This document shows positions 43,571 through 52,740 of a stretch of 64,000 nt of DNA, one piece after another (the first letter of the stretch is position 1; every line of letters begins with the position of its first letter). Under the pieces are notes generated by a model. That model searched no databases. It was not told the origin of the DNA and saw only the letters and a program-made list of their open reading frames with translations. The DNA is taken from positions 1 through 64,000 of the forward strand of contig NZ_JUIW01000011.1 in assembly GCF_004151245.1 (NCBI RefSeq), read 5' to 3'. The position numbers were made by a program, and so were the translations under genes. Source of the stretch: Flavobacterium beibuense (lineage in GTDB: Bacteria; Bacteroidota; Bacteroidia; Flavobacteriales; Flavobacteriaceae).

Positions 43571-44665
43571 CTAAATAAGCGGTAACTCAAAAGCTTCTAA
43601 TAACTCTTTAGCCACAACCTGCCCTTTTACAATGCTTAGTCCCGCTGCAAGGTCAGGGTTAAGCTCACATGCTTTTTCCCATCCCAGATTTGCAAGCTTT
43701 AAAACATAAGGCAAGGTTACATTTGTTAATGCCAGTGTAGAGGTATAAGGTACCGCACCGGGCATATTGGTTACACAATAATGCACTATATCGTCTACTA
43801 CATACGTAGGATTTTCATGAGTTGTTGGTACTGTAGTTTCAAAACAGCCTCCCTGATCTACAGCCACATCTACCATAACAGTCCCCGGACGCATTTCCTT
43901 TAACATGTCGCGTGTTATTAAATTAGGAGCTTTAGCACCAGGTATAAGCACAGCACCAATTATAAGGTCGTGATTCTTAATATGTCTTTTTATATTGTAA
44001 ACACTGGAAAACTCGGTAACAACGTGGTTAGGCATAATATCGTTAACATAACGAAGACGCTTCATATTAATATCTAAAATGGTAACATGAGCACCAAGCC
44101 CTGCCGCCATCTTTGCAGCCTGCACCCCTACCACTCCGGCACCTAACACAAGCACTTTTCCCGGAGGTACACCGGGTACTCCGCCTAAAAGCACTCCCCT
44201 GCCCTTTATGGGTTTTTCAAGGTATTTAGCTCCCTGCTGTATAGCCATCCTACCTGCAACTTCACTCATTGGGGTGAGTAACGGCAGCAACCCATCTTCA
44301 TCCCTAACGGTTTCATAAGCTATGCAAACAGCCTTGCTTTCTATCATGGCTTCGGTAAGTTCCCTGCTTGAAGCAAAGTGAAAATAGGTGAATACAACCT
44401 GGTTCTTCTTAACAAGGCTGTATTCATAGTCCACGGGTTCTTTAACTTTCACTATCATATCTGCCATGGCATAAACAGCTTCGATAGTAGCTAACAAAAA
44501 GGCACCTGTATCACGATAATCGTCATCAGAGAAGCCGCTTCCTTCCCCTGCTCCTTCCTGTACAAATACCTGATGGCCGCAGTTAACCAGTTCAAAAACG
44601 CCTGCCGGTGTAATTCCTACACGGCTCTCGAAATTTTTAATTTCCTTTGGAACCCCTATTTTCAT
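43571..44665 (-). CDS. ald: Alanine dehydrogenase
   Basis: 364 residues. Oxidises L-alanine to pyruvate and ammonia with NAD. The N-terminus MKIGVPKEIKNFESRVGITP and VFVQEGAGEGSGFSDDDY contain the substrate-binding Arg and Lys region, and KVLVLGAGVVGVQAAKMAAG is the Rossmann fold. AVDQGGCFETT is a family signature. Cytoplasmic. It has its own -7 element at 44689-44696. Confidence 0.95.
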   Translation of the reverse strand: MKIGVPKEIKNFESRVGITPAGVFELVNCGHQVFVQEGAGEGSGFSDDDYRDTGAFLLATIEAVYAMADMIVKVKEPVDYEYSLVKKNQVVFTYFHFASSRELTEAMIESKAVCIAYETVRDEDGLLPLLTPMSEVAGRMAIQQGAKYLEKPIKGRGVLLGGVPGVPPGKVLVLGAGVVGVQAAKMAAGLGAHVTILDINMKRLRYVNDIMPNHVVTEFSSVYNIKRHIKNHDLIIGAVLIPGAKAPNLITRDMLKEMRPGTVMVDVAVDQGGCFETTVPTTHENPTYVVDDIVHYCVTNMPGAVPYTSTLALTNVTLPYVLKLANLGWEKACELNPDLAAGLSIVKGQVVAKELLEAFELPLI

Positions 44666-44688
44666 ACAACTAAACTTTAAAAATTAAT

Positions 44689-44696
44689 CAAATATA
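44689..44696 (-). promoter_or_regulatory. Candidate -7 element of ald
   Basis: TATATTTG on the minus strand, 23 nt upstream of the ald ATG. No clear -33. Confidence 0.45.
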
Positions 44697-44820
44697 ACAA
44701 ACTACCCCTATAATTTATACACTATAATTCAATAAATTAACAAATTTTTAAAATCAACCCCTAAAAATCATAAAAGACAACTCATAATAATTAGCATTAC
44801 ATACTTTACCATAAAAATCT

Positions 44821-44828
44821 TACTTTTG
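44821..44828 (+). promoter_or_regulatory. Candidate -7 element of the queuosine-precursor transporter gene
   Basis: TACTTTTG, 26 nt before the ATG at 44855, in an AT-rich intergenic region. Confidence 0.5.
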
Positions 44829-44854
44829 ATAAAATCCCCTTTACGTTTACTATC

Positions 44855-45508
44855 ATGTTTCAATCAAGAAAAGACACTATTTACGTTATACTTGCCGGAA
44901 TTTTTATAACCAATGCTGTTGTTGCAGAGCTTATAGGAGGTAAACTAATTAACATAGGCCCATATGTCATGAGTATAGGTATCTTGCCGTGGCCAGTGGT
45001 ATTTTTAACTACCGACCTTATTAATGAATACTTTGGCCGTGAGGGCGTAAAAAAACTATCTTATATTACCGCAGGCCTTATTGCTTACTGTTTTATAGTA
45101 CTTTATTTCGCACTGATGATTCCTTCGGCAAAAGGATTGCCAACCGTCAACGACGAACAGTTTAATGCCGTTTTCGGGCAAAGCATGTGGATTATTGTAG
45201 GAAGTATAACCGCTTTTTTAGTCTCTCAGCTTATAGACATAACCGTATTTCATTTCTTTAAGGAAAAGACAGGAAATAAGATGATCTGGCTGCGAACCAC
45301 AGGGTCTACAGTAATATCTCAGCTTTTTGACAGCTTTATTGTATTGGGTATTGCCTTTTGGATGACAGGTAAGATAGACACCCCTACTTATATCGCTTCG
45401 GCATTTACAGGTTACTTTGTTAAGCTTGTAATAGCCATTGCCCTTACCCCTCTTATTTATGCAGGCCATGCGTGGATTAGAAAATACATGGAACCAAAAA
45501 AAGAGTAA
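44855..45508 (+). CDS. Queuosine precursor transporter (VUT/YhhQ family)
   Basis: 217 residues with about six membrane segments. Family signatures are ITNAVVAELIGGKLINIG near the N-terminus, FLTTDLINEYFGREGVKK and the later TGSTVISQLFDSFIVLG. Members such as YhhQ import queuine precursors (preQ0/preQ1) for tRNA modification. No preQ1 riboswitch or que gene is visible nearby, so specificity is inferred from the family. It lies alone between ald and the TraB gene. Confidence 0.88.
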   Translation: MFQSRKDTIYVILAGIFITNAVVAELIGGKLINIGPYVMSIGILPWPVVFLTTDLINEYFGREGVKKLSYITAGLIAYCFIVLYFALMIPSAKGLPTVNDEQFNAVFGQSMWIIVGSITAFLVSQLIDITVFHFFKEKTGNKMIWLRTTGSTVISQLFDSFIVLGIAFWMTGKIDTPTYIASAFTGYFVKLVIAIALTPLIYAGHAWIRKYMEPKKE

Positions 45509-45606
45509 GCTGCTGGAACCTAAGAAAAAAAGCGGATAACCCCACAAGGTTTTTTAAAAACTAAGCGTTATATTTGATATAACACTACCTACTTAATTTA
45601 TTTGTC

Positions 45607-48600
45607 TTGAAAAAATCTGCTTTACTATTACTACTATTTACCTGCATTGCTTTTGCGCAGGAAAAAAAATACCAAAGCCTTTTATGGGAGGTATCGGGTA
45701 ACGGACTGGCTAAAAAGTCATACCTGTATGGTTCAATGCACGTGAGCGACAAGGTGTCCTACCATTTGTCTGATGCTTTTTTTGAACACCTTCTGGATGC
45801 AGATATGGTTGCTAACGAAAGTGAACCTTCTACATGGATAGACCTGTATGGCGCACTTAACCCCGGAAGCTATCGTTACAACAACGAGAAGTTCTATTCT
45901 CAGTTTTATCTTTCTCCCCTTACTAAAGATGAAATGTATCCGCTATTTTACATGAATAACTTTACAATGAACAATCTCCTGTTCAGGACAAATGAACACC
46001 AAAAGGAATATCAGGAAGAAACCTATCTTGATATGTTTATATACAGAACAGGCAGAAAATATAACAAAAAGACTGTTGGACTGGAAGACACCAAGACTTC
46101 CATAATCAACATAATGAATGCTGATGTAAGCGACACAAGGCCTAAAGAGGAGAATATGATCGCCCTGCAAAAAATCCTTAAGAATAATGCTTATGAGGAT
46201 GCTATGATAAACTTTTACAGGGACAAAGATCTTGACATGATCGATTCGCTTACCGTATTATCAGCCCCTGAAGGTTATCTTAAAGCCCTGCTTTATGACA
46301 GGAATGTTGTAATGGTAAAATCTATAGACTCCCTTGCCCGTAAAGGAAGTCTTTTTGCTGCTGTTGGTGCAGCCCACCTTCCAGGCAAAAAAGGCATCAT
46401 AGAGATGCTTAGGGCAAAAGGCTATACTGTTAATCCCGTATTTGATAGCTATACCGAACAGGGTAAAGCTAAAAAGCAGGAAATAGAGTCATATTTTATT
46501 AAGCCTGCCTATAAAAACCGCACTACACCCGACGGAATAATAAGCCTGCCACTGCATATAGCAGTAATAGAAAATGAAGAAAATCTTGAATCGCCCGATT
46601 TGGCAAATGGCGGATATATTAATGTAAAGCGCATTCCTTTACTGGATTTCCTTAAAAAAGACAACAAGCCTTTTAACCATAAATCGTTAGACAGCCTGTT
46701 TTACGAAAACATTCCGGGTAAAATACTGGATAAAAAATTCTACAAACAGGATGGTTATGAAATTTACGACATAAAGAACGTTACCAAAACAGGTAACGCG
46801 CAACATTACAGATACTATATTACTCCGCTTGAAATTATTGTGGTAAGCATGGCGGGTGAAGAGGATTATACCCGAAAATTTGAAGAGGAAGTATTTAACA
46901 AGATACAGCTTAAGCCTATTGCTTCCGGCTGGAATACTTTTACACCAAACAAGGGAGGCTTTAGTGTTGACGCTCCTTCCTACACCATTGTTTACGGAGA
47001 CAGGGCAGTTTCTAAAACCGTTTCGGATATCGAGATGCTTTCATATGCTCCAGAGGATAACGCACACTATTTTATATTGGAACGTACCCTTAGCGATAAC
47101 CAAACCCTTGAAAACTCTGATTTCGAGTTAAAGCGTATACAGTATGAATTCTACAATCAGTTTGATATAGACTCTACCCAAACAAAAAGCACTAAAACAC
47201 CTTTAAGCTTTACCTCATCATCAAAAATAGGCAACAAGACCATAGAGCTTAAAACGTTCCTTAACGGGGCTAAATATTATCTTATGGGTACTGTTGGGGC
47301 TAGTGAAGAAAACACAAAACGTTTTTTCAGTTCATTTAACTTCCAGCCTGCAAAATCTCAAACAGAATTCAGGGAGTTTAAAGACACTATTTCGGGCTTT
47401 GTGGTTGATATACCAAAACTGCAAAATGAAAGACTGGACTTTGTAAGCAAAAAACCTCAGCGTTACGGCAATGATAAAGTAAACGAATTCCAGATAAAAA
47501 ACAGCAATTACAGCTTTACGCTTCCGTCAGGGCAAGCCGTTAGCGTGTGGTATCATCAGGATCATAAATATAGAAAAGCCACTCCTATAGACAGCCTTTG
47601 GACAAAACTAAGGGAAAGGGTAATTAGTGATGATGAAATAGACGAAGACAAGACATACACTCTTGAGGACATATACAAAAACAAAAACAATAACCACGGA
47701 GGCTATTACGGAACCAACAGTGATTATAAAACCGCCTGGGATATCATTCTGTCTAAAGATCCTGAAGTAAAACACAAAACAACAATCAGGAATGAAAAGA
47801 CATCTCACGATGAAAGTACCGACACCTACCGTATGGATGCGATTGCTGTTGATTCCAATTCAGAGCAGGCCTTAAAGTACACCTATATAAACCGTGATAA
47901 CGAAAGATACCTGATAAGGACTTTAGTAAACAAAGACTATAACGGCGAGGATACTGATATTGAAAAGATTTTTAGTTCTTTCCGCCTAACAAAAAAGCAA
48001 AGTAACGACATCAATAAAAATAAGGTTTCCCTATTTATAGAAGATGCCAAAAGCAGCCACGACAGTATCCGATACTCGGCATTACAGTCGGTTTCAAACC
48101 TTTCGGTAGAAAAAGAAGACCTGCCGGTATTGGAAAACTTTATAAATACCTTTGACTTTAAAAAAGATGAGACCGAAGCCCTTACAGAACTGTATGAAAA
48201 AATAGGTGAACTGGATGATAAAAGAGCGATTGCCTTTCTTGAAAAGCAGTACAAAAAGGAGAATACCAATACTATAATTCAGTTTGCCGTATTAAATGCA
48301 CTAACCAATCAGTACTCAGAAGAAGGCTATAAAAAGATACTGGAGCTTATGGAATATGACCTCCCTGTATCAGACAACGGATATGAAATAAAATCACTAT
48401 TCAGGTATTTTGAAAGTGATATGGAGAACAGCAATGTACTCTTCCCGGATATCTTCCAGTTTTATAGCATTAATGAGTATCATGAGCCAATACTTAACTT
48501 TACCTCTGCCCTTTTAAGCAGTGAAACGGTTAAGGCCAAAAAGCTTAAGAACTTCAAAAAGATGATCCTTACCAACGCCAAGCTGGAATTGAAAAGGGTA

Positions 48601-49299
48601 AAAAGCCGCAAGGCAAAACAGGAGATGAAGGAACAGTACAATGGCACTCCCGAAACTAAAGAACTTTTAGATTACATTACATTACTATATCCGTTTAAAG
48701 GAGACAGCGATGTTAAAGCCTTTTTTGAAAGTATTAAAAAAACCAATATTAAACAGGCTAACCTGGCCGTATCTAAACTCAATATAGACAACGGTATAGT
48801 TGACAAAAACGAGCTTACAGAGCTTTTAAAAGATAAAGAAACATTGTTTTTAACCTACAACAGGCTCTATAAGAAAGAACCGGGATTAATAAAAAACATT
48901 TCACATCAGGAGGTGGCCGCATCGGCATTATTCTCGTTAAAAAACATGAAGAGCAAAGAAGACTCTTTGGTTTTCATTGAAAAAAGGATTGTTCCGGTTT
49001 ATAGCCACAAGGCCGAGTTTTATTTCTTTAAGATTCAAAACATCAGTGAAGATAAGGACCCTTATGACTACAACCCTGATAAAATAACAGGTATTGCTTT
49101 CATACAGGAAGACAACACCATTAATCCGGCAGCATACAAAATAATGGCTTCAAAAGTTATTATTGATGAGGATGAACTGGAAAACAACATGAAGGAAATG
49201 ATTGACTCTATAATTAACGGAGATAAAACAAGAGCTTCCTTTACAAAAGAAGACGATTACAACCGTATGCCTTACAGTGATTACGACTACGACTATTAA
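45607..49299 (+). CDS. Large exported TraB/GumN-family protein with TTG start
   Basis: 1230 residues. The start is TTG at 45607, directly followed by a clean signal peptide (KKSALLLLLFTCIAFAQ); no in-frame ATG precedes it. Residues about 25-290 match the TraB/GumN fold: LLWEVSGNGLAKKSYLYGSM-H, the E-S-E/P region, and AAVGAAHLPGKKGIIEMLRA at its end. TraB/GumN members are typically near 300 residues. The extra 900 residues contain two or more beta-rich modules (each with a GGFSVDAPS- or SGFVVDIPK-like start) and, from about residue 800, a long helical stretch with HEAT-like pairs. Function is unknown; periplasmic or outer-membrane location is likely. Confidence 0.75.
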   Translation: MKKSALLLLLFTCIAFAQEKKYQSLLWEVSGNGLAKKSYLYGSMHVSDKVSYHLSDAFFEHLLDADMVANESEPSTWIDLYGALNPGSYRYNNEKFYSQFYLSPLTKDEMYPLFYMNNFTMNNLLFRTNEHQKEYQEETYLDMFIYRTGRKYNKKTVGLEDTKTSIINIMNADVSDTRPKEENMIALQKILKNNAYEDAMINFYRDKDLDMIDSLTVLSAPEGYLKALLYDRNVVMVKSIDSLARKGSLFAAVGAAHLPGKKGIIEMLRAKGYTVNPVFDSYTEQGKAKKQEIESYFIKPAYKNRTTPDGIISLPLHIAVIENEENLESPDLANGGYINVKRIPLLDFLKKDNKPFNHKSLDSLFYENIPGKILDKKFYKQDGYEIYDIKNVTKTGNAQHYRYYITPLEIIVVSMAGEEDYTRKFEEEVFNKIQLKPIASGWNTFTPNKGGFSVDAPSYTIVYGDRAVSKTVSDIEMLSYAPEDNAHYFILERTLSDNQTLENSDFELKRIQYEFYNQFDIDSTQTKSTKTPLSFTSSSKIGNKTIELKTFLNGAKYYLMGTVGASEENTKRFFSSFNFQPAKSQTEFREFKDTISGFVVDIPKLQNERLDFVSKKPQRYGNDKVNEFQIKNSNYSFTLPSGQAVSVWYHQDHKYRKATPIDSLWTKLRERVISDDEIDEDKTYTLEDIYKNKNNNHGGYYGTNSDYKTAWDIILSKDPEVKHKTTIRNEKTSHDESTDTYRMDAIAVDSNSEQALKYTYINRDNERYLIRTLVNKDYNGEDTDIEKIFSSFRLTKKQSNDINKNKVSLFIEDAKSSHDSIRYSALQSVSNLSVEKEDLPVLENFINTFDFKKDETEALTELYEKIGELDDKRAIAFLEKQYKKENTNTIIQFAVLNALTNQYSEEGYKKILELMEYDLPVSDNGYEIKSLFRYFESDMENSNVLFPDIFQFYSINEYHEPILNFTSALLSSETVKAKKLKNFKKMILTNAKLELKRVKSRKAKQEMKEQYNGTPETKELLDYITLLYPFKGDSDVKAFFESIKKTNIKQANLAVSKLNIDNGIVDKNELTELLKDKETLFLTYNRLYKKEPGLIKNISHQEVAASALFSLKNMKSKEDSLVFIEKRIVPVYSHKAEFYFFKIQNISEDKDPYDYNPDKITGIAFIQEDNTINPAAYKIMASKVIIDEDELENNMKEMIDSIINGDKTRASFTKEDDYNRMPYSDYDYDY

Positions 49300-49305
49300 A
49301 AGAAT

Positions 49306-49869
49306 ATGGAACAAAAAAACAGATGTGCATGGTGCAAAGGCGATGCATTATATGAACAATACCACGACGAGGAGTGGGGAAAACCCGCTTATGACGACCA
49401 AAAGCTCTTTGAGTTCCTGCTGTTGGAAACCTTTCAGGCAGGGTTAAGCTGGATTACAATTCTTAGGAAAAGGGAGAATTTCAGAAAGGCATTTGACAAT
49501 TTCGATTATAAAAAAATTGCTTCCTACAAGCAGGACAAAATAGACAGTTTACTACAGGATGCAGGTATTATAAGAAACAGGCTAAAAGTACTGGCTGCCA
49601 TATCAAATGCGCAGGCTTTTATGAAAATACAGGATGAATTTGGCAGTTTTTCAAAATACTACTGGGATTTTACAGACGGCAAAACCATAGACAATAAATT
49701 CGTCTCATTATCTCAGGTTCCTGCCACTACACCGCTATCTGACAAGATTAGTAAGGATATGAAAAAGCGTGGGTTTAAATTTGTAGGCTCTACCGTTATT
49801 TATGCCAACATGCAGGCTACCGGAATGGTTAACGACCATATTGCCGAATGCTGGACAAAAAAGAATTGA
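49306..49869 (+). CDS. tag: DNA-3-methyladenine glycosylase I
   Basis: 187 residues. Excises 3-methyladenine from DNA. The Zn-binding start NRCAWCKGD, HDEEWGKPAYDD and LLLETFQAGLSWITILRKRE (with the catalytic-region Glu) are typical of Tag, and the C-terminal GMVNDHIAECW supplies the last zinc ligands. It begins 6 bp after the TraB-like gene, so it is co-transcribed with it. Confidence 0.95.
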   Translation: MEQKNRCAWCKGDALYEQYHDEEWGKPAYDDQKLFEFLLLETFQAGLSWITILRKRENFRKAFDNFDYKKIASYKQDKIDSLLQDAGIIRNRLKVLAAISNAQAFMKIQDEFGSFSKYYWDFTDGKTIDNKFVSLSQVPATTPLSDKISKDMKKRGFKFVGSTVIYANMQATGMVNDHIAECWTKKN

Positions 49870-49913
49870 GACAACAGATATAAGAAGTTAGAAATAGCTC
49901 TCAAATTAAAACA

Positions 49914-49943
49914 AAAAGACCCGCCATTGCGGGTCTTTTTTTT
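49914..49943. terminator. Terminator between tag and ahcY
   Basis: AAAAGACCCGC, loop CATT, GCGGGTCTTTTTTTT between convergent genes. Confidence 0.92.
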
Positions 49944-49994
49944 ATGTTATCTGTAAGTAGCTCGATACTCACTTCTACTATCTTAATACTAAAA

Positions 49995-51311
49995 TTAGTA
50001 TCTGTAGTATTCCGGTTTAAACGGACCTTCAACCTCAACACCAATATAAGCAGCCTGCTCATTAGAAAGTGTTTCAAGCTCAACACCCAGTTTAGCAAGG
50101 TGAAGTGATGCCACTTTTTCATCAAGATGTTTAGGCAGCATATATACTTTGTTTTCGTAGCTTTCACTGTTCTTCCAAAGCTCAATTTGAGCAAGCGTCT
50201 GGTTAGTGAAAGAGTTACTCATTACAAAACTTGGGTGTCCTGTTGCACAACCAAGGTTTACAAGACGTCCTTCTGCAAGAATGATAACATCCTTACCGTT
50301 AATAGTATATTTATCAACCTGAGGTTTGATTTCAATTTTAGAAGCGCCGTGGTTTTTGTTTAACCATGCCATATCAATCTCGTTATCAAAGTGACCTATA
50401 TTACAAACGATAGCTTTATCTTTTAACTGCTCAAAATGACGGCCCACAACGATATCCTTGTTACCTGTAGTAGTAATTACTATATCAGCATTACCAATTA
50501 CAGTATCAAGTTTTTTCACTTCATAACCATCCATTGCAGCCTGTAGTGCACAAATTGGGTCAATTTCAGTAACAGTAACGATAGAACCCGCTCCACGGAA
50601 AGAAGCAGCAGTACCTTTACCTACGTCACCATATCCGCACACAACCACTCTTTTACCTGCAAGCATAACATCGGTAGCACGACGAACAGCATCAACAGCA
50701 CTTTCTTTACATCCGTACTTGTTATCAAATTTAGATTTGGTAACAGAGTCGTTCACGTTAATAGCCGGCATTACAAGCGTACCGTTTTTCATTCTCTCAT
50801 ATAAACGGTGTACACCCGTTGTAGTCTCTTCAGAAAGACCTTTAATATCTTTAGTAAGTTCCGGGTAACGGTCAAATACCATATTGGTAAGATCACCACC
50901 ATCGTCCAGAATCATGTTAAGAGGCTTACGGTCTTCACCAAAGAAAAGTGTTTGCTCTATACACCAGTCAAATTCCTCTTCGTTTAAGCCTTTCCATGCA
51001 TAAACAGGAATACCGGCAGCAGCAATAGCCGCAGCAGCATGATCCTGAGTAGAGAATATATTACAAGAACTCCAGGTAACCTCAGCACCTAGAGCCACAA
51101 GCGTTTCAATTAAAACTGCTGTTTGTATCGTCATGTGAAGACATCCTGCTATACGCGCACCTTTTAAAGGCTGCTCATTTTTATATTCTTCACGTAAAGC
51201 CATTAATCCCGGCATTTCTGCCTCAGCAAGTTCTATCTCTTTCCTACCCCATTCTGCAAGGGAAATATCTTTTACTTTGTAAGCCACATAAGGCACAGTC
51301 TTCGTACTCAT
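49995..51311 (-). CDS. ahcY: Adenosylhomocysteinase
   Basis: 438 residues. Reversibly splits S-adenosylhomocysteine to adenosine and homocysteine with bound NAD. Signatures are [56 protein letters not shown] (NAD fold) and the C-terminal KPEYYRY tail with the Lys-Tyr pair. Cytoplasmic; it removes the product of methylation. Its promoter is at 51351-51379. Confidence 0.97.
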   Translation of the reverse strand: MSTKTVPYVAYKVKDISLAEWGRKEIELAEAEMPGLMALREEYKNEQPLKGARIAGCLHMTIQTAVLIETLVALGAEVTWSSCNIFSTQDHAAAAIAAAGIPVYAWKGLNEEEFDWCIEQTLFFGEDRKPLNMILDDGGDLTNMVFDRYPELTKDIKGLSEETTTGVHRLYERMKNGTLVMPAINVNDSVTKSKFDNKYGCKESAVDAVRRATDVMLAGKRVVVCGYGDVGKGTAASFRGAGSIVTVTEIDPICALQAAMDGYEVKKLDTVIGNADIVITTTGNKDIVVGRHFEQLKDKAIVCNIGHFDNEIDMAWLNKNHGASKIEIKPQVDKYTINGKDVIILAEGRLVNLGCATGHPSFVMSNSFTNQTLAQIELWKNSESYENKVYMLPKHLDEKVASLHLAKLGVELETLSNEQAAYIGVEVEGPFKPEYYRY

Positions 51312-51350
51312 GAATATTGTATATTTGTATTTTAGCTAAAAAAATTTTTG

Positions 51351-51379
51351 CAAATTTAGTGATTTCCTTTGTAAACAAA
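51351..51379 (-). promoter_or_regulatory. Promoter of ahcY
   Basis: On the minus strand TTTG (51376-51379), 17 bp, TAAATTTG (51351-51358). Confidence 0.6.
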
Positions 51380-51466
51380 CAGTTTTATGAATATTTTAAA
51401 AATCGTTGAACACTTATAATTGTTTGATTTGCAACAAAATGAACTTAAACTCTTTAAAACATATAA

Positions 51467-52102
51467 ATGCCTTTATACAAGTCTTATAAAATAGCTCACG
51501 ACACGCAGTTACTGGTTTGGAAGATAACAGAGAGCCTGGAAGAACTGTCTGAAGGTACTGTCCTTAAAAATGTTTGCGAACAACGCCTTTCGGGAATGAA
51601 ATCCGAACAGCACCGCAAAGGCTTCATGAGCGTACGAAAACTGCTTGCAGAAGCAGGATACAGCGATCTTGACCTGTTTTATACTGAAGACGGAAAACCT
51701 CATCTTACAGACGGAAAAAATATTTCCATTACACATTCCTATAGTTTTTCGGCCATCATAATAAGCAACCGAAGCATTGGTATTGACATGGAAATACGTA
51801 GGGAAAAGGTAATAAGGATAGCCGACAAGTTTGTAGAAAAAGAATTTAGTTACCTGGAGCAGAATAATACAGAGGATTATGTAAGGAGACTTATCGTGAT
51901 TTGGGGTGTTAAGGAAGCATTGTATAAAATGTTTTCGCGCCAAGGCCTTAGTTTTAAACAGAATATTGATGTAGATTTTTTTAAAATGGACGACCTAAAT
52001 GGCACGGCTACAGTACATTTTGAAGAGATTAACTGTAATCTTCCTTTTTATTTTGAGGAAATAGAAGATTTTACGTTAGTTTACAGCATTGATAATAACT
52101 AG
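51467..52102 (+). CDS. 4'-phosphopantetheinyl transferase superfamily protein
   Basis: 211 residues. Transfers phosphopantetheine from CoA to carrier proteins. Visible motifs are SITHSYSFSAIIIS, IGIDMEIRREK (magnesium-binding Asp region), KEFSYLEQ and WGVKEALYKMFSRQGLSF (K-E-A-x-x-K). Length fits the Sfp-like/holo-ACP group. It is the first gene of a run with pnuC (2 bp), DUF4301 and arfB; no polyketide or peptide synthase is near, so the target is probably the fatty-acid ACP. Confidence 0.88.
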   Translation: MPLYKSYKIAHDTQLLVWKITESLEELSEGTVLKNVCEQRLSGMKSEQHRKGFMSVRKLLAEAGYSDLDLFYTEDGKPHLTDGKNISITHSYSFSAIIISNRSIGIDMEIRREKVIRIADKFVEKEFSYLEQNNTEDYVRRLIVIWGVKEALYKMFSRQGLSFKQNIDVDFFKMDDLNGTATVHFEEINCNLPFYFEEIEDFTLVYSIDNN

Positions 52103-52104
52103 TC

Positions 52105-52740
52105 ATGACCGAGATTTTCGATTTCCTTTTTGCTCCTTATAAAAATTACAGCACCTTATTTATAGTACTTGAAGCCATGGGTTTTCTTTTTGGTGCATTA
52201 AGCGTTGTTTTTTCTGCCAGAAATAGTATATGGGTTTATCCTACAGGGATAATAAGCATCATTATTTATGTTTTTCTTTTATACAATTGGGAACTGTATG
52301 GCGATCTTATAATTAACGGATACTATTTTGTAATGAGTATATATGGCTGGTATATATGGAGCCGAAAAGACAGCGAACAGCATACCATGCTTAAAATATC
52401 CTCAATGAATGCTAAAGATAGCTTAATATGTGTGGGTATTTTTGTGATTTCGGTTATATTTGTATCAGCCGTATACATATATTTCGACAGATTTACCAAA
52501 TGGTGGGCCTATGTAGATAATCTTACTACCGCCCTGTGTTTTATAGGCATGTGGCTTTTAGCCAAAAGAAAAATAGAGAACTGGATTTTCCTTATTATTG
52601 CTGATATTATTTCTATTCCGCTTTACTTTATAAAAGGTTATACCTTATCCAGCATACTCTATCTGTTTTTAACAATAGTGGCCATATTTGGCTATTTAGC
52701 ATGGAAAAAAATATTACAAAACAACATACAGACAGCATAA
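52105..52740 (+). CDS. pnuC: PnuC-family vitamin transporter (nicotinamide riboside or thiamine)
   Basis: 211 residues with about seven membrane segments. PnuC features are VFSARNSIWVYPTGIISIII, YGWYIWSRKD and WWAYVDNLTTALCFIGMW. Family members are facilitators whose substrate is trapped by phosphorylation. Close relatives (PnuT) take up thiamine and, in Bacteroidota, often sit beside a TPP-controlled TonB receptor; here such a receptor lies 2.5 kb downstream. Substrate therefore remains open. Its last 40 nt overlap the DUF4301 gene. Confidence 0.85.
   Translation: MTEIFDFLFAPYKNYSTLFIVLEAMGFLFGALSVVFSARNSIWVYPTGIISIIIYVFLLYNWELYGDLIINGYYFVMSIYGWYIWSRKDSEQHTMLKISSMNAKDSLICVGIFVISVIFVSAVYIYFDRFTKWWAYVDNLTTALCFIGMWLLAKRKIENWIFLIIADIISIPLYFIKGYTLSSILYLFLTIVAIFGYLAWKKILQNNIQTA

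Noticed and set aside
43501..43590. N-terminal extension of paralogue B
   Set aside because: It overlaps the end of ald, and the paralogue alignment places the true start at 43498-43500.
44666..44854. preQ1 riboswitch before the queuosine-precursor transporter
   Set aside because: No preQ1-type hairpin plus A-rich tail was found; only promoter-like AT-rich sequence.
45530..45556. Terminator after the queuosine-precursor transporter
   Set aside because: AACC/GGTT with T run is only a 4-bp stem; too weak to list as a feature.
51312..51466. SAH riboswitch before ahcY
   Set aside because: The region is a plain AT-rich divergent promoter without the conserved SAH aptamer core.
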